From Gremmenia infestans (Eukaryota > Ascomycota > Leotiomycetes > Helotiales > Hamatocanthoscyphaceae), in contig JAFEVB010000004.1 in assembly GCA_032629725.1 (NCBI GenBank), positions 1,860,001 to 1,924,000 of the forward strand: a DNA stretch of 64,000 bases, written 5' to 3'. How positions within the stretch are numbered: the first letter of the stretch is position 1; every line of letters starts with the position of its first letter. The notes beneath the pieces are model-generated. The model ran no database searches and was not told the origin of the DNA. It saw only the letters and a list, made by a program, of their open reading frames with translations. Shown piece after piece: positions 33,726-46,322 of this stretch. A program made the position numbers and the translations under genes.

Positions 33726-35575
33726 GGTCAAAGAAAAGCAGTATCATGCCATTGTGGAATTCTGTTTCTGTATCTGCTTCCACATCTGTGTCATAATTTC
33801 TCGCTCTCGTCGTCGCTCTGTCGGTGTGCGGGATATCTAAATACAGGTTTAGATCTAACAACAGTACTTGAGTGAGAAAAATATGTGTAGCTTTCACTCA
33901 GCCTTGTTGGCACGTGCAGAACAGAGGATGGATCGCGCGGATCGGAAGTTCTAAGCGCCAGGTCACGTTACTAGATAGATTTCGGGATCATCTAGCAGTT
34001 AGGGACATCATATATAGATAGCGGTTAGGTTCACTAGGCACTCATTGCAGAGTAAGGACTTTGGATCCCTTCTTCTTTCTCAAGTCTCGTGATGATATTA
34101 CAGCCGAGCGCTACCCCGGATCCGAAGGCACGTGCATGAGGCACAAAGACATTGCCGAAGCTTACCTTAGTCAGCAAACCACTCTACCGTACCTCCGTAC
34201 AGATGCCCATGCCACGCCACGCAATCTCCCAAGTACCGACCAACCGTCATCTCGGGATTTTCGGACAAGCGAAACTAAAAGGGGTGGGGGTGGGGGTCCG
34301 AGAGGGGAGAACTCCGGCTGTTGTACCCACGCCCATCCATGCCATGTCCACTTCGAGTTTCAACGCCGACCAGATCTCTCTCTCCCCTTTATTTACTGCT
34401 TCGGAGCTTCGTATATTAAGTGCGAAATGGCCAATACATTCCCATCTATAAAACTCTATTGTGCGAGCAAGCTAACTCCAAACAAATGATCCATGTCCGT
34501 GTCCAGCTTGCTTGCCGTACTCCGTACCGTGCTTTTCTCGGTCTGCCGTCCATGGGCAGGAAATAAATGATCCTCCGCGGCTAGACACCTGCCACCAGTC
34601 CCTGCCATTAGGGTGAGCCGTGAGCATCTCGAGGAATGTCGCTCCTTTAAGTAAGGCTGGCTCGTGGCTCTGCCGACCAACGCTTCGTAATTTACTTACG
34701 GAGCTGTAGATCTCACTAGGATCTAGTGCCGCTTGGATGCGGGTGACGATCCCGCCATCTCTCTTAGTTGGTGTTGGAGAAGAAGGCTACTAGTACTACT
34801 ATAGTTGGAACCATAATTACGTTTACGGAGGTAAACACAAATATTTCGGTCTTGTACCGTCTACACTACCTTAGCGCCCCCAAGCTGCCACTAGTAGGCA
34901 GGCGGTACGGAGTATTGTACTCGCTTCTCGCTTCAGAATTTTCTAAATCAGAATTTTCTAAATCATTCTACATGTAAATTACTTACCTATACGAGTCGAT
35001 CTTGAAGGAAGCTTACGGTAGTTGGCATACTAGTACGCTCGGTCTTCACTACCCTTACGTATTCTCCCATAATCTGCTACTTTGAGACACCGCATCTACC
35101 ATGTCAACCTAGCCAGCTGTCCTGTAGGCTGTCGCTGATCGGATTGATCTCAAGTCCTGTCTGATCGCGGGCGTTATTCTCGTCTAGATAGCCCATTCCC
35201 TCTCGATTTGCTACGGAGTATCGCGAGACTAGGCGTAGCCCAGTGACAATCATCGCTCAATAGCCGACGAACATGACTATGGCGGGGTATGGACGGCATG
35301 GAGGCCCGGAGGCTGTCTACCGAAACCCTCATAACGCGTAGTTCCTGGTTTCTTGGGTCGGCAGTTTGGTTCTTGAGAGAACTAACCGTCTTCTCTGAAA
35401 ATCACAACTAATTATAAGGACATCATCATAGAGTTATAAGTAGTATTGTGTTTGTTTTGATAGCTATGTATAGTACAGGTCGTATTTTCCAAAGTAAATT
35501 ACAAGTTGCAAGGCATTATTATCTTTCGCATGGTCATCTCATCGTAAATCGTGTGTACAATCCAAGTGCCGTGAT
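33726..35575. other. Intergenic region with TACGGAGTA-type motifs
   Basis: No gene is supported in this 1.85-kb spacer. TACTCCGTA or TACGGAGTA occurs at about 34518, 34906 and 35212. A 15-bp tandem duplication is listed separately. Confidence 0.5.
34932..34961. repeat. Two tandem copies of TCAGAATTTTCTAAA
   Basis: A perfect 15-bp direct duplication in intergenic DNA, followed by the first three bases of a third copy. Confidence 0.9.
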
Positions 35576-38500
35576 TCATGCGTAAATACAGTCGTAGTCC
35601 TTCGGGAAAATCTTCTCGATCGCCAGTTTCATCTGGAATATTTCTTCTCCTGCCTCCTTACTTGCAACTCCAAGATTGCCGAACCTAGACGCTAAGACCC
35701 CCTGCACTTCTCGACCCGTTGTAAGCTCCGTCAAATCCTGGACCCGTTCGAACACAAGAGCTTGTTGGTTCTTGGCGCTGTGCCAAAAATGGGCGAGCTC
35801 GGCAAGAACAGCTTGTGCGCCGCTGAAGGATGCGAGGCGAGTTGAGACAGTTGCTAACGGGACTTTGGCTGTCAGAATGTCGATTGCAGAGATAATAGAG
35901 GATCCGACAAAGGGGGATGAACACCTTGCGGGAGTCACGCTCTGTCCATATGAAAGCGTATGCGGCGAGGTACGATGAGCTGCCAGTGCATCTACCGAAG
36001 ACAGGACAGTCTCCGCGTGATGTCGGGCAAGAGAGACGCGACGGACGAGTTGCGCGCTGCTGAGGTTAGATTGCCATGTATAGCGGCATAATTTCATCAC
36101 TGTCGTGTGGTACACAGTGTGCATTGTCATGAATATGCCAACTTTTCCGTTATCTGCCGCTCTCTTCAGATTTTCCGGTGAAAAAGAATAGCAACTAGGC
36201 AAGGTGTCGTTCCAGACCTGTAACCGTCGACTTGCTTCCTCGTAGAATGTGCTGAATGAATTCGACCCCACTGTAGATGGTCGCTGGGAGCTTCGGTAAA
36301 TATTTGCCATAACGTCCCCCCATATCGTAGCAACATTGATCAAGTAGGCTATTGATCCGACTGTCCAGTTAATATTTTGAATTGGAGGAGTTGTAGGGTC
36401 AAAGAACGGATTCTGGACCTCGGCTTGAGCCTCGAAACTATTGGCGTCACAGGGAAGTCGTAGGAAGACATCGTCTGCGTGAAGCATGCTGATATAGCCA
36501 GAGCAGAATCCGTTCAAGCGATCAACGAGGTAGCAGCTCCAGAATGTCCGTCTCCGGCATTCGGCATAGCCGTGACGGTTGAGACCATAGGGGAAGCTCT
36601 GGAGTAAGGCATCGTCACTTTTCTCAATTTCCACATTCAACTTCAATCCACTCGCTGCTCTCGCGGCCGCACCGCAAAAATCCCAAGCATCGTTCAGGTT
36701 GTTGATCGCGAAATAATATAACGAGAGCAACAGACGTGACTGAACGAGCTGAATGCTAAATCGGCGGTTGTCGCAAGCGTATCGAGAGATAGATGCATAT
36801 CTAGCACCAAGAGCTTTATGTTCTTGCTTTACAGAAAATATAGAGCCGAGCGCGAGAGCACTGTAAATTAGCATTAAATCGTCTAGCGACTGCACTCTTG
36901 CCGAGAGAAACCATGATGTGAAAGCTTGCTGTGGAAACATTGCTGCTGCTGTTTCTGGTCCACTCTTGAACAATAGGTCGATAATCTCGCGGACAGTTTC
37001 TGGGTTGGCAGCAAACGGGTTGACTTGCCACTCCCGGAGGAGGCTGTGATCGAAAGTTGTGGTGGCGACGGGCTCAGCCCAGACTGTAGCTGGCGAACCC
37101 ACTTCCTGGATTGAAAGTCGGGGCGAAGGTTCTGATGCAACCGGGGTGAAGTCATTGTACCCAATGCGTTGACGCTTTGTATGATGCATCTCCGAGTCGG
37201 GAGTTGCTCGTCTTAAAATCTGCCTTGGAGAGACAGACTCACTGCTCTCCCGCTTCCCTACTTTGAATGACTCTGGATCCGTTCGTGAAGATGAGGTAGG
37301 CCTTGAACCAATATCTTCTGAATCAGCTGGTGGTGTATCTGGCGATCCTTGTCCACCTCGAGGCCTATTCAACCCATTATTAGCAAACATGGACTCCCGA
37401 CCCGTGCTTTTGTAGCCGAAAAGGTTATGTGCATGGACTACTTGAAGCTTTGAGAATAGTATAAACTTACGCATTCTTGAACTTGCAAATTCTGCCGAAT
37501 TTCTCGCATTGAACGCACCGAGGAAAATCAGGGTCGCACTTGATCTTTTTCTCTCTGCAGGTAATGCAGGCAATCGCCAACCTCTTTCTAGGCTTTCCAG
37601 CCTTTGTGACGCCCCAATGAGCATTGACTACCTCACCATCGATAACAGTTTTGCAGTGTGTACCATCATCATAAAAATAACACGTTCCTTCACCAGAAAC
37701 CTCCGCTTGTCGAACAAAACGAGGTAGAAACTGCGTTCCTGTCCAGATCTTTGGCCCTAGGCCATCCTTCAGGGTCGTCACATCACCCACAACTGTACTC
37801 GTAGGTGTAGGAGGAAAGATTGGGGTCACAGGAGTGCTGTGGGGTGCTTCACGGTATTGTTGTCTGGGTTCAGCTTCAGGTCTGTGCGCTGGACGTGGGT
37901 TCTCGGAGTGGGTTCTGAACGACGACGACGTGTCTCTTGGAAAGTAGTCATTGCGACTAGATTGTGGGCGTGGAGACCAAGCGTTCCCAGAAGGCTGGGC
38001 CTGGCTTCTAGAAGCTTCAACTGGACCAAATCGCGAGTCGTATCGAGGCGATTCCGGTCTCATTCCAGTCGCAGTGGGGGGAGGAGGGGGAGGAGGAGGA
38101 ATCCCTACCCTCTGGACTTGGTCTGGTCTAGAGTTGAATGGAAGTTGCTGGGGGCGTTGAAAGTAGGATCCGTCAAAGGGACGATCTTGGTGAATCGGCG
38201 TTGGGGGATGTCTACCATCATGAACTGACGGTGGGAAGATAGGACTATGGCGATCCGAATATGGAGATGGAGCTGGTCTGTTTTGATGTGGTGTAGAGCC
38301 AAATAGACTGCTTAATGAGGGCAGCTGTTCTCGGGTGGGTTTCTGACTACGTTCTGGGTGACTTGAATACATATCGCCAACCTCCGCTTGTTGGATGCCA
38401 CGATGTCCTTGGCTATGGTCAGACATTGGGGAACGAGACTGCGAACCGTTCCAACTATTTCTTTCGTGGTCCTTCACCGCGTGAGCTGAATAAGCGTTGG

Positions 38501-38603
38501 GGTCCTGAGCTTCCCGCTGAAAGTAAGCAACCTGTTGCTTCTCGTACTTTGAATCTTGCTCGTGCAGGGAGGGAATAAATGATCTGTTGTATATCTGGGT
38601 CAT
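35576..38603 (-). CDS. Zn2Cys6 transcription factor with fungal-specific regulatory domain
   Basis: Exons 38603-37471 and 37364-35576 give 973 residues. A binuclear zinc cluster with the spacing C-x2-C-x6-C-x6-C-x2-C-x6-C lies at residues 346-373 (starting CITCREKKIKC). It is preceded by a long Pro/Ser/Gln-rich disordered region that includes a polyproline run. After the cluster comes a Ser-rich linker, then the fungal-specific transcription factor domain with WFLSARVQSLDDLMLIYSAL, ARYACDN, SLYYFAINNLNDAWDFCGAA and ECRRRTFWSCYLVDRLNGF (the classic RRTFW box). The intron falls just after the last Cys, at codon 378. The cluster sits unusually far from the N-terminus. Regulated genes cannot be inferred; no metabolic cluster adjoins it. 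Three 10-bp direct repeats lie ~140-170 bp upstream of the start and could be its own control sites. Confidence 0.92.
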
Positions 38604-38740
38604 ATTCGGGGCTTATGGTCCTATCTCAGTTGCGGGACCGTACTGCTCGACTCATGAAAAAGGCGTATGGTTTTCTCTGTGGCGCGGCTCTGATTCTGGC
38701 CGTCTATTTTGGGAAGACTCGAGTTGGTTCTCAGACAGTT

Positions 38741-38770
38741 GGTGGTTTTCGGTGGTTTTCGGTGGTTTTC
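38741..38770. repeat. Three perfect tandem copies of GGTGGTTTTC
   Basis: Three exact 10-bp units without spacer lie 138-167 bp upstream of the Zn2Cys6 gene start. A fourth degenerate unit (AGCAGTTTTC) follows. The one-helical-turn spacing would place bound factors on one face of the DNA; function is unknown. Confidence 0.9.
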
Positions 38771-39207
38771 AGCAGTTTTCTCTGTAGTGCATATAATAAG
38801 TTTCCAAGCGGCAGTCGCAATGAAGTGCCGCGAGTCCTGATTCGCGAGATCGTTCCGAAAAGGAGTGGGCGGTAAGAACTCCCACCAAGTAAGTTATCAG
38901 AAGGGGACGAATACAAGTTGCCCAGGAAGTTTACAACAGTTGGCGGTGGAGACTCGAAATGTTGGCTCATGCGGTGTCGATAAATCCAGCCATACCCAAA
39001 GTTCTGGAAGCGGAAGCTCGTGCAAGACCAATTTCCTTACGGACACGGCTGGTAAGTACAGTACATGCAGGCGTCACGACGGATATCTTCAAGGATATTT
39101 AGCCCTAGCTCGTGCAGCAGGGTGTCAAGGACGATGCAGGTTGTCGTGGAATCCGGAGCCAGGAGATGTTTGGGACTTGTGCCGCGTGCTGGGTATGGTG
39201 TGGTGTT

Positions 39208-39243
<36 letters not shown>
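39208..39243. repeat. (GGTATG)6 hexanucleotide repeat
   Basis: Six consecutive GGTATG units. All frames through it stay open, which produces spurious repetitive peptides. Confidence 0.92.
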
Positions 39244-39452
39244 CAAAAGAGAAGGAGGAGGAGGAAACAGAGACCGTATACTTGGGATCGTGAGATAGAA
39301 CTACTATAAACTAGATCTACAGATGGGATAGGATATGACACGGAGTACCTCCTCCGTACAGTAGTGCAATGGCTCTTAGAGTCTTAGACTCACTCAGTCC
39401 TGCTACCGATACTAGACGTTCGAGTGCAACGCAACGCACAGCCTTATCTGAC

Positions 39453-39509
39453 TACAGCTACTGCTTCTGCCACTGCTACTACTACCGCCACTGCTACTAC
39501 TACTGCTCG
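39453..39509. repeat. Imperfect (CTA/CTG)n trinucleotide tract
   Basis: A run of CTA, CTG, CTT, CCG and CCA triplets with a clear three-base period. Confidence 0.85.
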
Positions 39510-39940
39510 TACCATAATGCACCAGCGCGGTCTTAGTATTCTATGCCTAAAGGGGTAGATCTTTGACATGGTGGACAAGGGCCGTGAGTTTAGGTAGCCG
39601 CTCAAAGAGCAAAATGAACCCGCCCGGCAACAAGGCGTTTCGGCCACGAGGTGGACAGGCACTAGATGCGGCCCAGCAGCCAGTTTTAATCCTGTCATTC
39701 CTGGTTGTCGTCTACCGATTCGAACTTGTGGGGTAAAGGAGGCGGCGCTTCAAGGTGCCAGAAGATGCACCAAGCTTCCTAAGGCGTGTGCCGCACCGCA
39801 TCGCATGGCTGGCGCGGTAAGGGAATTAATTAGAATTAATGAATGCTGATTGTCCAGAATCTTGTTATAGAAGGGGCGGCACGGTGCTTATTATGATGAA
39901 AGTTGAAGAGGGTGTGAAGATGAAGCTATTTTGAGTATAT

Positions 39941-39962
39941 GTATGTGTGTGTGTGTGTGTGT
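39941..39962. repeat. (GT)n dinucleotide microsatellite
   Basis: About ten GT units, followed by the related GGGTGTGGG. Confidence 0.9.
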
Positions 39963-42900
39963 GGGTGTGGGTTGGGTACTAATTGTCGTAAGTTAATCTA
40001 TATTCACACTGCTTGTTGTTGGCATGGAATCTTCCGAAGATAAATTTACTGTACAATACTATATACTATGATTGAGTTCCAAGCTCCGTACAAGTGTAAT
40101 ATAATCCGTGATAGAAGTAGGTACTGTAGCTGTGATACGCGTACCTTAAGGTAAAGTATCATTTACCTTAGGGGTATGGGGACACAGGCGCACACACTAC
40201 CTGTAGTCTGTACCCAAAGACCCGGTGATGCGTTTCCCGCTAATTACGGCGTTCTTGCGGCCCATGGTAATAGTCGCGACAGGGGGGGAGCTATAGTACC
40301 GACACCGACCCTGACCCTGAACTTGCGACATTTCAAAGCGAGGCCCGCCGCTAAAGCGCGTCCGAACACTCGTACAAGCAGGGCTCGTCTTGCATGGTAC
40401 GGTAATTACTATGAAGTAAGTTATCAGTGCGCACCTCGTGGAAACGTTCCGTCTCCTTCTCCTACTTGAGAAGGTCCTAGTGATTTGACGGGCATTGAAT
40501 CATTAGTGGTGAAAGAAAAGGAGGGGTTCGTTCGCAAGTTCGCAACCCCTCCCTCACTACTGTATGTGTACTTGTAAAATACACATAAAACTCCTGTTAC
40601 AACGCCTCATGACACCTTTCATAACTTTCAAAGAGGGGAAGTTTAATAGGCATTATAGATTTATCATGGTTGCTTAAAAAACTTTAAATTTGCCGGTCGT
40701 ACTGTAACCTTTGCCATAAATCGGATTATACCGACTAAATTTGCCACAAAATTTCAACGTAGTAGTACCAACACGTAGTGACACAGTCGCGGCTGGGCCT
40801 CTGCAAGTGATGGAATTCCGCCAGACTGGAAACGGGACGAGCTCCGAAGACGACCATACCGTTTACAGACTTAGTGCCTACTAGCCTTCTATCTATGGTC
40901 TCCACTGTCTACTAGGTCCCGGTAGATCATGCAGAAGGAGAAGGGGCGAGCTTCAAAGTCTAATATTGAACACGTATTATTGAGTCTGTGACCCTTTATA
41001 TCACTAACCAAGATGCCGGGAACTATGAGAGTCACCAAGTCTGCCTAGACCTGTCACATGTACTAACAACTATGCGCAAAGTTCTGGTTGAAACGTCTAC
41101 AATATACCTCTGATATTGTTATTCGGCTTGGATGAATGAAGACATCAGACCCCACAGCTAAATCTTTCGCGATCTTCCTCTACTTTCGCTTCAGATCGAC
41201 ATGACGTTAATGAAACGGTCATCGAGTACGGGACAAGAAGAGGGGACGCGGAATTTACGCGACAGTGCGGCGATACGGACGGAGTACGGAGTACAGCGTT
41301 GCACATTTCTATCAGATGATTTAGTATGCGGTCCGTGGGTTTTTGATTCAAGGACACTTATTAGTAGGTATGATTAGTAATACAGTAGTGTGTATTGCCA
41401 ATCAACCCGAAAGAGAGGTTCTCCGAAACCATAAGCAACTGCATGTCTGCTATAAATTGACATCCTACGCGGAGCTAGACTTCTGGGGTCAGTATTAGAG
41501 GTTCACGTCAAATCAGTTGAATCTTGTTACTGAAGTGTCGACATAATACTGTAGGAGCGCCATTCCTCTCTTATCAGTTTCACCCCCTGTAGGAGGTGGC
41601 TTCTCCTTTTCTATTCTTTCTATTTTCATCCATGTCACCATGTGCCGTTTGCAGAGTTACAGATGAGAAATATACGGAGTACCGGACAAGGGTGGCCCTT
41701 CCCTGGTCACTCTTCTGGATCACCGTGCCACCTCACTGCAGGAACAAGCGCATGTGCTGCAGAAAATACCATTAATTATGGAAAAGCTTGGGCTCCATTG
41801 TGGCATCTTCGCGGGAATCCTTGCTTCTTGGCAACAATGGGTTGTCGGAGGAGCTTGCCGAAGACGCCGGGAGAGAGCTTCAAGTACCGGGAACATGCCG
41901 CACTGGGATGGCAGCATTTACGACGTGCTACTATTTACCGCATTGAACACCGTTACATCCCGACCGAGTCCACTCGCCCGCCTAGTACGGAGTACGTACC
42001 TCCAGGTGAAATGCTCGCTGTGAAGCTATTCAGACTAGTCGAAAGATACCTCGCTCTCGAGTCATAGACAGCCAGGGGGAGGGGCTAGAAATCAGACATG
42101 GCGGTTTCGCAATCATTTATTTATTTTGATCTCCTGTCTGTATAGCAAGTATGACCTATCCCGCACCGGGACATATCTATTCGATGGTTCGGGCGCTTCT
42201 TCCCCTCCTCCAATGCTCAGGGGGGCGAATCAGTTTAATCTAAATTGCACAGGGGACCGTCACGCATACTCGGCGGACCAGCATAGGCTTCCTACGAAGT
42301 ACGGAGTCGGAGGTACTGTATGTAACACCAATGCTACCCCATTCCTGGCTGCCATGCTGCTGTACTGGAGTTGCTTCGCAGGGTAGCGTCACCATGGGCT
42401 CCAATTCTCGGGAGCGGTACCCTGGATTATTTCTACTAAGTTCACCTACCGAACAACGTCAAACTACGGAGTCAAGTGAAGAGGCACGTCCCTGAGGTCT
42501 CTTTTCATTGGTGAAATTACGATACACACCTTAAGCGACCGACTGGCAAGTTTTTCCCGTGCTATGCAAAGCATTCTAAGAATAGACAGCATAATAATCT
42601 TTACACAATTGCTAAAGGAATACTAGGCAATGGGGATGTATAGGACGGGTGCTTTTATAGGTGATCGGCAGATAACAAGAACCGTCAGTCACTCCAGGCA
42701 CAATTATATAGCCACCTGTTACTATGGACAAAGGTATTGCAATAATGCAACTTTGCTTGGCAGTTTAGAAGAAACGAAGCTTTGATAGAAGCAGAACCTT
42801 CTTTTTGACGCTCGTCTAACATTTCCGTATGGAGCAGGTAGATCGATGATCCCACGTGTGGTCTGGGTCTTGAGATGCTGCTACGGAGCATGTATCTGAG

Positions 42901-45031
42901 CACTACCGAAAGTCCCCCCCGGCATTGCCGTGATTCGTGGAACAAGCGTCATTCCCTCCGCATTTATCATCCCACTAGTGCAACTCGTGATGCTTTCCGC
43001 AGACTTGACATTGATTATTTGGATGCCATACCGTCTAACTCTGAATCAGATGATATTTAGCATTAATTATCACGTGGTATACTATTAAGTACAAGTACAA
43101 TAGTACTGCCGACAAACTCCATCAAGCACGAGTTAGGCCGAAGAAGAGGCTCAAAATGTCCACTTAACCCAAGGCCTTGTCGTTGCATCGCTACAGTAAA
43201 AACAACATTTCCAAAGGGCCGATCGGGAATGCGATGAAGGTTGTTGTACTGTACTTGTATGACTGCATGCACGCGGCATACACGAACGAACACCCACACC
43301 ACCCTCAGGCTACAGTACGAAGTACCAGGCCAAACAAACTTCCAAGAAATCCCGAGGATGCGGTACCCTACTGTACTGTAAATATTTGCATTATTTAATC
43401 CGTCCATTCGACACCCCTTCCCTCTCTACTTCCATACAGGAGTACAGTACCGGTCCACATAAGGACCACACATAGCTCGTGCGGCATTTTACCCAAATGT
43501 TTAATTTGCCTCCTAATCTTGTTCCTTAATTATAAACTATCCACTTACCAACGTCACCTCAATCCAAACCTCCACCATTTCCACAACACTGTTCCGATAT
43601 TTCACGCAAGCGAAGGTATCAATCATAGCGGGACCGTCGGGACGCCTCTCGTTGTGGAGTTGCGCGAATTGAAATGCCGATTTACCCTTCTCGCGCGCGG
43701 GCGAAGTGACTATCTCCGTGCCTATCTCCCCGAGAGAACCTGTTCTCGATCTGTAACGGCACGGCGTCTTATCGGTTGCTTGTCGAAAGTCTGTACAGTA
43801 TGTACAGGGTTTGAAAGAATATACATCTCAAACAGCTCACAAGCTTTCCCGTTAGAATAATGTGGTCAATGTCAATGAAAGTAGGTTAATCACATTTAAT
43901 GTAATGTGCTGTATTCTTCAGCGTCACGCCTTTGCCCTTTTTGAATTCGAACCGTCTAGATACACGTTTCAAGATAGCCAAGCTGCGCAATGCGGCAAGT
44001 AGCCCTGCTAAGCGCTATAGTGTATTCATACGGGAGATGATTCGGGAGATGATGTTTATATTTGAGTATTGAAAGTGTTTGCTCTAGCGGATGTTATGTT
44101 CAAGACCGTATTGCAAAGCACAATGTTATATCAATATACACGCGGCCAAGACTCGAGAATTTCAACGAGCAGTACTCTGAAATAATTTGGAGTCTATTTT
44201 ACGCAAGCCAGAGCTCAGGACACTTCAGTTTCAGTCAGTTGTTAAGGAATCATCGGTGATATTCGTCTATTTAAACCGTCTTCCATTCACCCCAAGAAAA
44301 ATAGGCTATGTCCAGAAAAAGCTTTCTTCAGTCTTCTTTATAGATTTTGTATCAACGCAATCCATAAATGTAACGCCCCTAAATGGTCATTCCTCACCGT
44401 AACCTGTCATCATTTCCGGAGTATCGGACCATCTCACCCTCTAGCTGCTAAGACACGAGTGTTGTGCTAGTTTATCTCTGCTATCTCGCCCCCCAACGAT
44501 TCACTCAAGCGTTTTGAAATTGAAATTTCTGTATTGGTGATAACATACTATCAGCTAGCCCCATTCGTGATGGACCCAAGATGCGTCTCTTCGGGTTGCG
44601 CAACAGACGTTTGGCTGAGAGGCGCGGGCTTGATGTTATGCGACTACGCAACTCATTCTTCCAGGTCATTGATTATTTAGATCTATCGTAACAAAGTTTA
44701 GGTAGGCTTCTTTTACTGTTGTTTAGGTAGCGCGAGACGAGAGCTGAAAGTTTTATGTATGCATTACGCCATTTTAGTTGGGCCTGGTGATAGGGGGATT
44801 GCAGGCCAATTCAATTTAGCAGGGAGCTTCTCTCATGCTACTAGATGATCTTGTCTACCGCCCAGTTCAGGTCATGTACATCAACATTTTAGCTTTCTCT
44901 TTAGGTTGTCTATCGCTTTGATTTGCTAGTCCAGTGTTCAATTAAAGTTCATCATGTTCTCGGAAAAATTCAAATCGCCGTCTGAGACTTCTGTTTGGGC
45001 TTTTTTCTATCGTAAGTGAGAAACAAGGAAG

Positions 45032-46322
45032 TTAAGACTGCTTCCTTTCTTCCAAGTCGCTCGTCGATTTATCAGGATCCATAGCCAATATCCCCCGGCC
45101 CAGGAGACGCTCGTGGTCCCACATTACATACCCGAAGTCTCGCAGTTCCTCGACATGCCAATGATGGTGAGTTCTGTGCTCTCTGATTGTACGACACCAA
45201 TCCCAAGCTGCATTTGGGCCACTCTCATCGCTCGTAAATTTCGTCTCCACTGTCCTCCCACGACGTTGCTGCTCACTAAATTCGTAGAGCGTATCCGTAA
45301 CGAACTCTTGCTTCACCCCTAGGGCCGGATTCGGATTAATCTCGACGCGAGGATTGATGTTGACCTCCCGAGTAGCCTTGTAGAAGAAGCGAAGCCCAAG
45401 TGAGAGCAAGCGCTCAGCACCCTCGTCGTGGTGTTTGTGCTGAATGAAGGGGGGGTTGGGCCCAAGGGCGTAATTCGAAACCACAATGCTTGTATTGCAG
45501 TTCATTGATTTCCTTCTTGCAGTGAGTGAGTGCTCGGGCATAATCCTGAACCATCCAATTCCGGATACAGGTAATTTCTTCCACTTGCCACGGAGCAAAC
45601 AAACCAAGAAAGATACTAGCCATTTCGTGCTCGTAGAAGAATAACGAACGGGATATGTTGAACGGTTGCCCCGGCGCCCGTTCGTTATATCGGTTGAAAG
45701 GTGCAAATAGGAGGCAAAATAGCTCGAGTCGATAAAGCGCTCTATAGAGGCGCCGCGTCTCGTTTTGTGTGACGGGGAAAAATAAATTTTCGTGCTTCCC
45801 GGTCCTCGGATTTGTCGTAACGATGGAGGTCGTGTATTCATTCGCTACAGTCTCTACTAGGTATTGCATATGCGATATCGACACCAAGCTTTCTAGATTG
45901 AGGGACTCGAGATCCAGCGGCGAAAATCTTTTGGACTTATATTTGTCTAGAAGATGCATGATACCTTGTTTGTCCTTGGCTGGGAAACTTCTCGCATTGT
46001 GAACCGATATTGTCTCGCATGGAATCGCCGGCGGCAACCCTGATTCCAGAATAGAAGTGAGGATAAGTTTTCGCTTATGGCAATATACAGCAAAATACTC
46101 CATTGAGGCCAAGACAACTGATTTGAGGGGCGAAATTCCGGGAAGGCATTGAAGCACAGCGACCTTGAGGTCGAACGGTAGGCCTTGCAAGCTTGCAGGT
46201 GTTGGAGTTGTATTTCCTTTCCATCCTTCCGCCTTGAAATCAGATATACTGAGGGCTCGTTTCGTTGAAATGTCGATTTCATCCGTCGCGAATGAACTGC
46301 ACACACAAAATCGCGTCAACAT
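45032..46322 (-). pseudogene. F-box-like fungal protein, frameshifted at a G7 run
   Basis: Two overlapping frames together make one protein. The first (46322 down to about 45455) begins with an F-box-like LQGLPFDLKVAVLQCLPGIS segment and continues with FSPLDLESLNLESLVS, RRLYRALYRLELFCLLF and QVEEITCIRNWMVQDYARAL, typical of a large, poorly characterised Pezizomycotina family. The second (about 45450 down to 45032) carries its continuation, DEGAERLLSLGLRFFYKAT to the end. They differ by one base, and the switch falls at a run of seven G (45449-45455), so one G is either an extra real base or a sequencing error. The apparent start sits inside TTTTGTGTGTGCAG, which looks like an acceptor, so an upstream exon may exist. 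Either a recent pseudogene or an assembly indel. Confidence 0.6.

Larger units (their letters stand above)
38604..45031. other. 6.4-kb gene-poor stretch with microsatellites and repeated short motifs
   Basis: I can support no gene here on either strand. Open frames are short, overlap on both strands and lack domain features. The region contains three microsatellites and numerous copies or near-copies of TACGGAGTAC (about 39341, 41278 twice in tandem, 41673, 41986, 42300, 42464). No terminal repeats or transposase remains are evident. Confidence 0.5.

Noticed and set aside
39037..39341. Open frames with His-Thr, Pro-Ile, Tyr-Gly or Met-Gly dipeptide repeats
   Set aside because: They are the six-frame translation of the (GGTATG)6 microsatellite and not proteins.
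41642..42067. Open frame of 141 codons on the plus strand
   Set aside because: No family resemblance, and it lies in a region where antisense frames of similar length occur as well.
38604..45031. Possible degenerate transposon in the gene-poor stretch
   Set aside because: No terminal inverted or long direct repeats, no target-site duplication and no transposase, reverse transcriptase or integrase remains could be seen.
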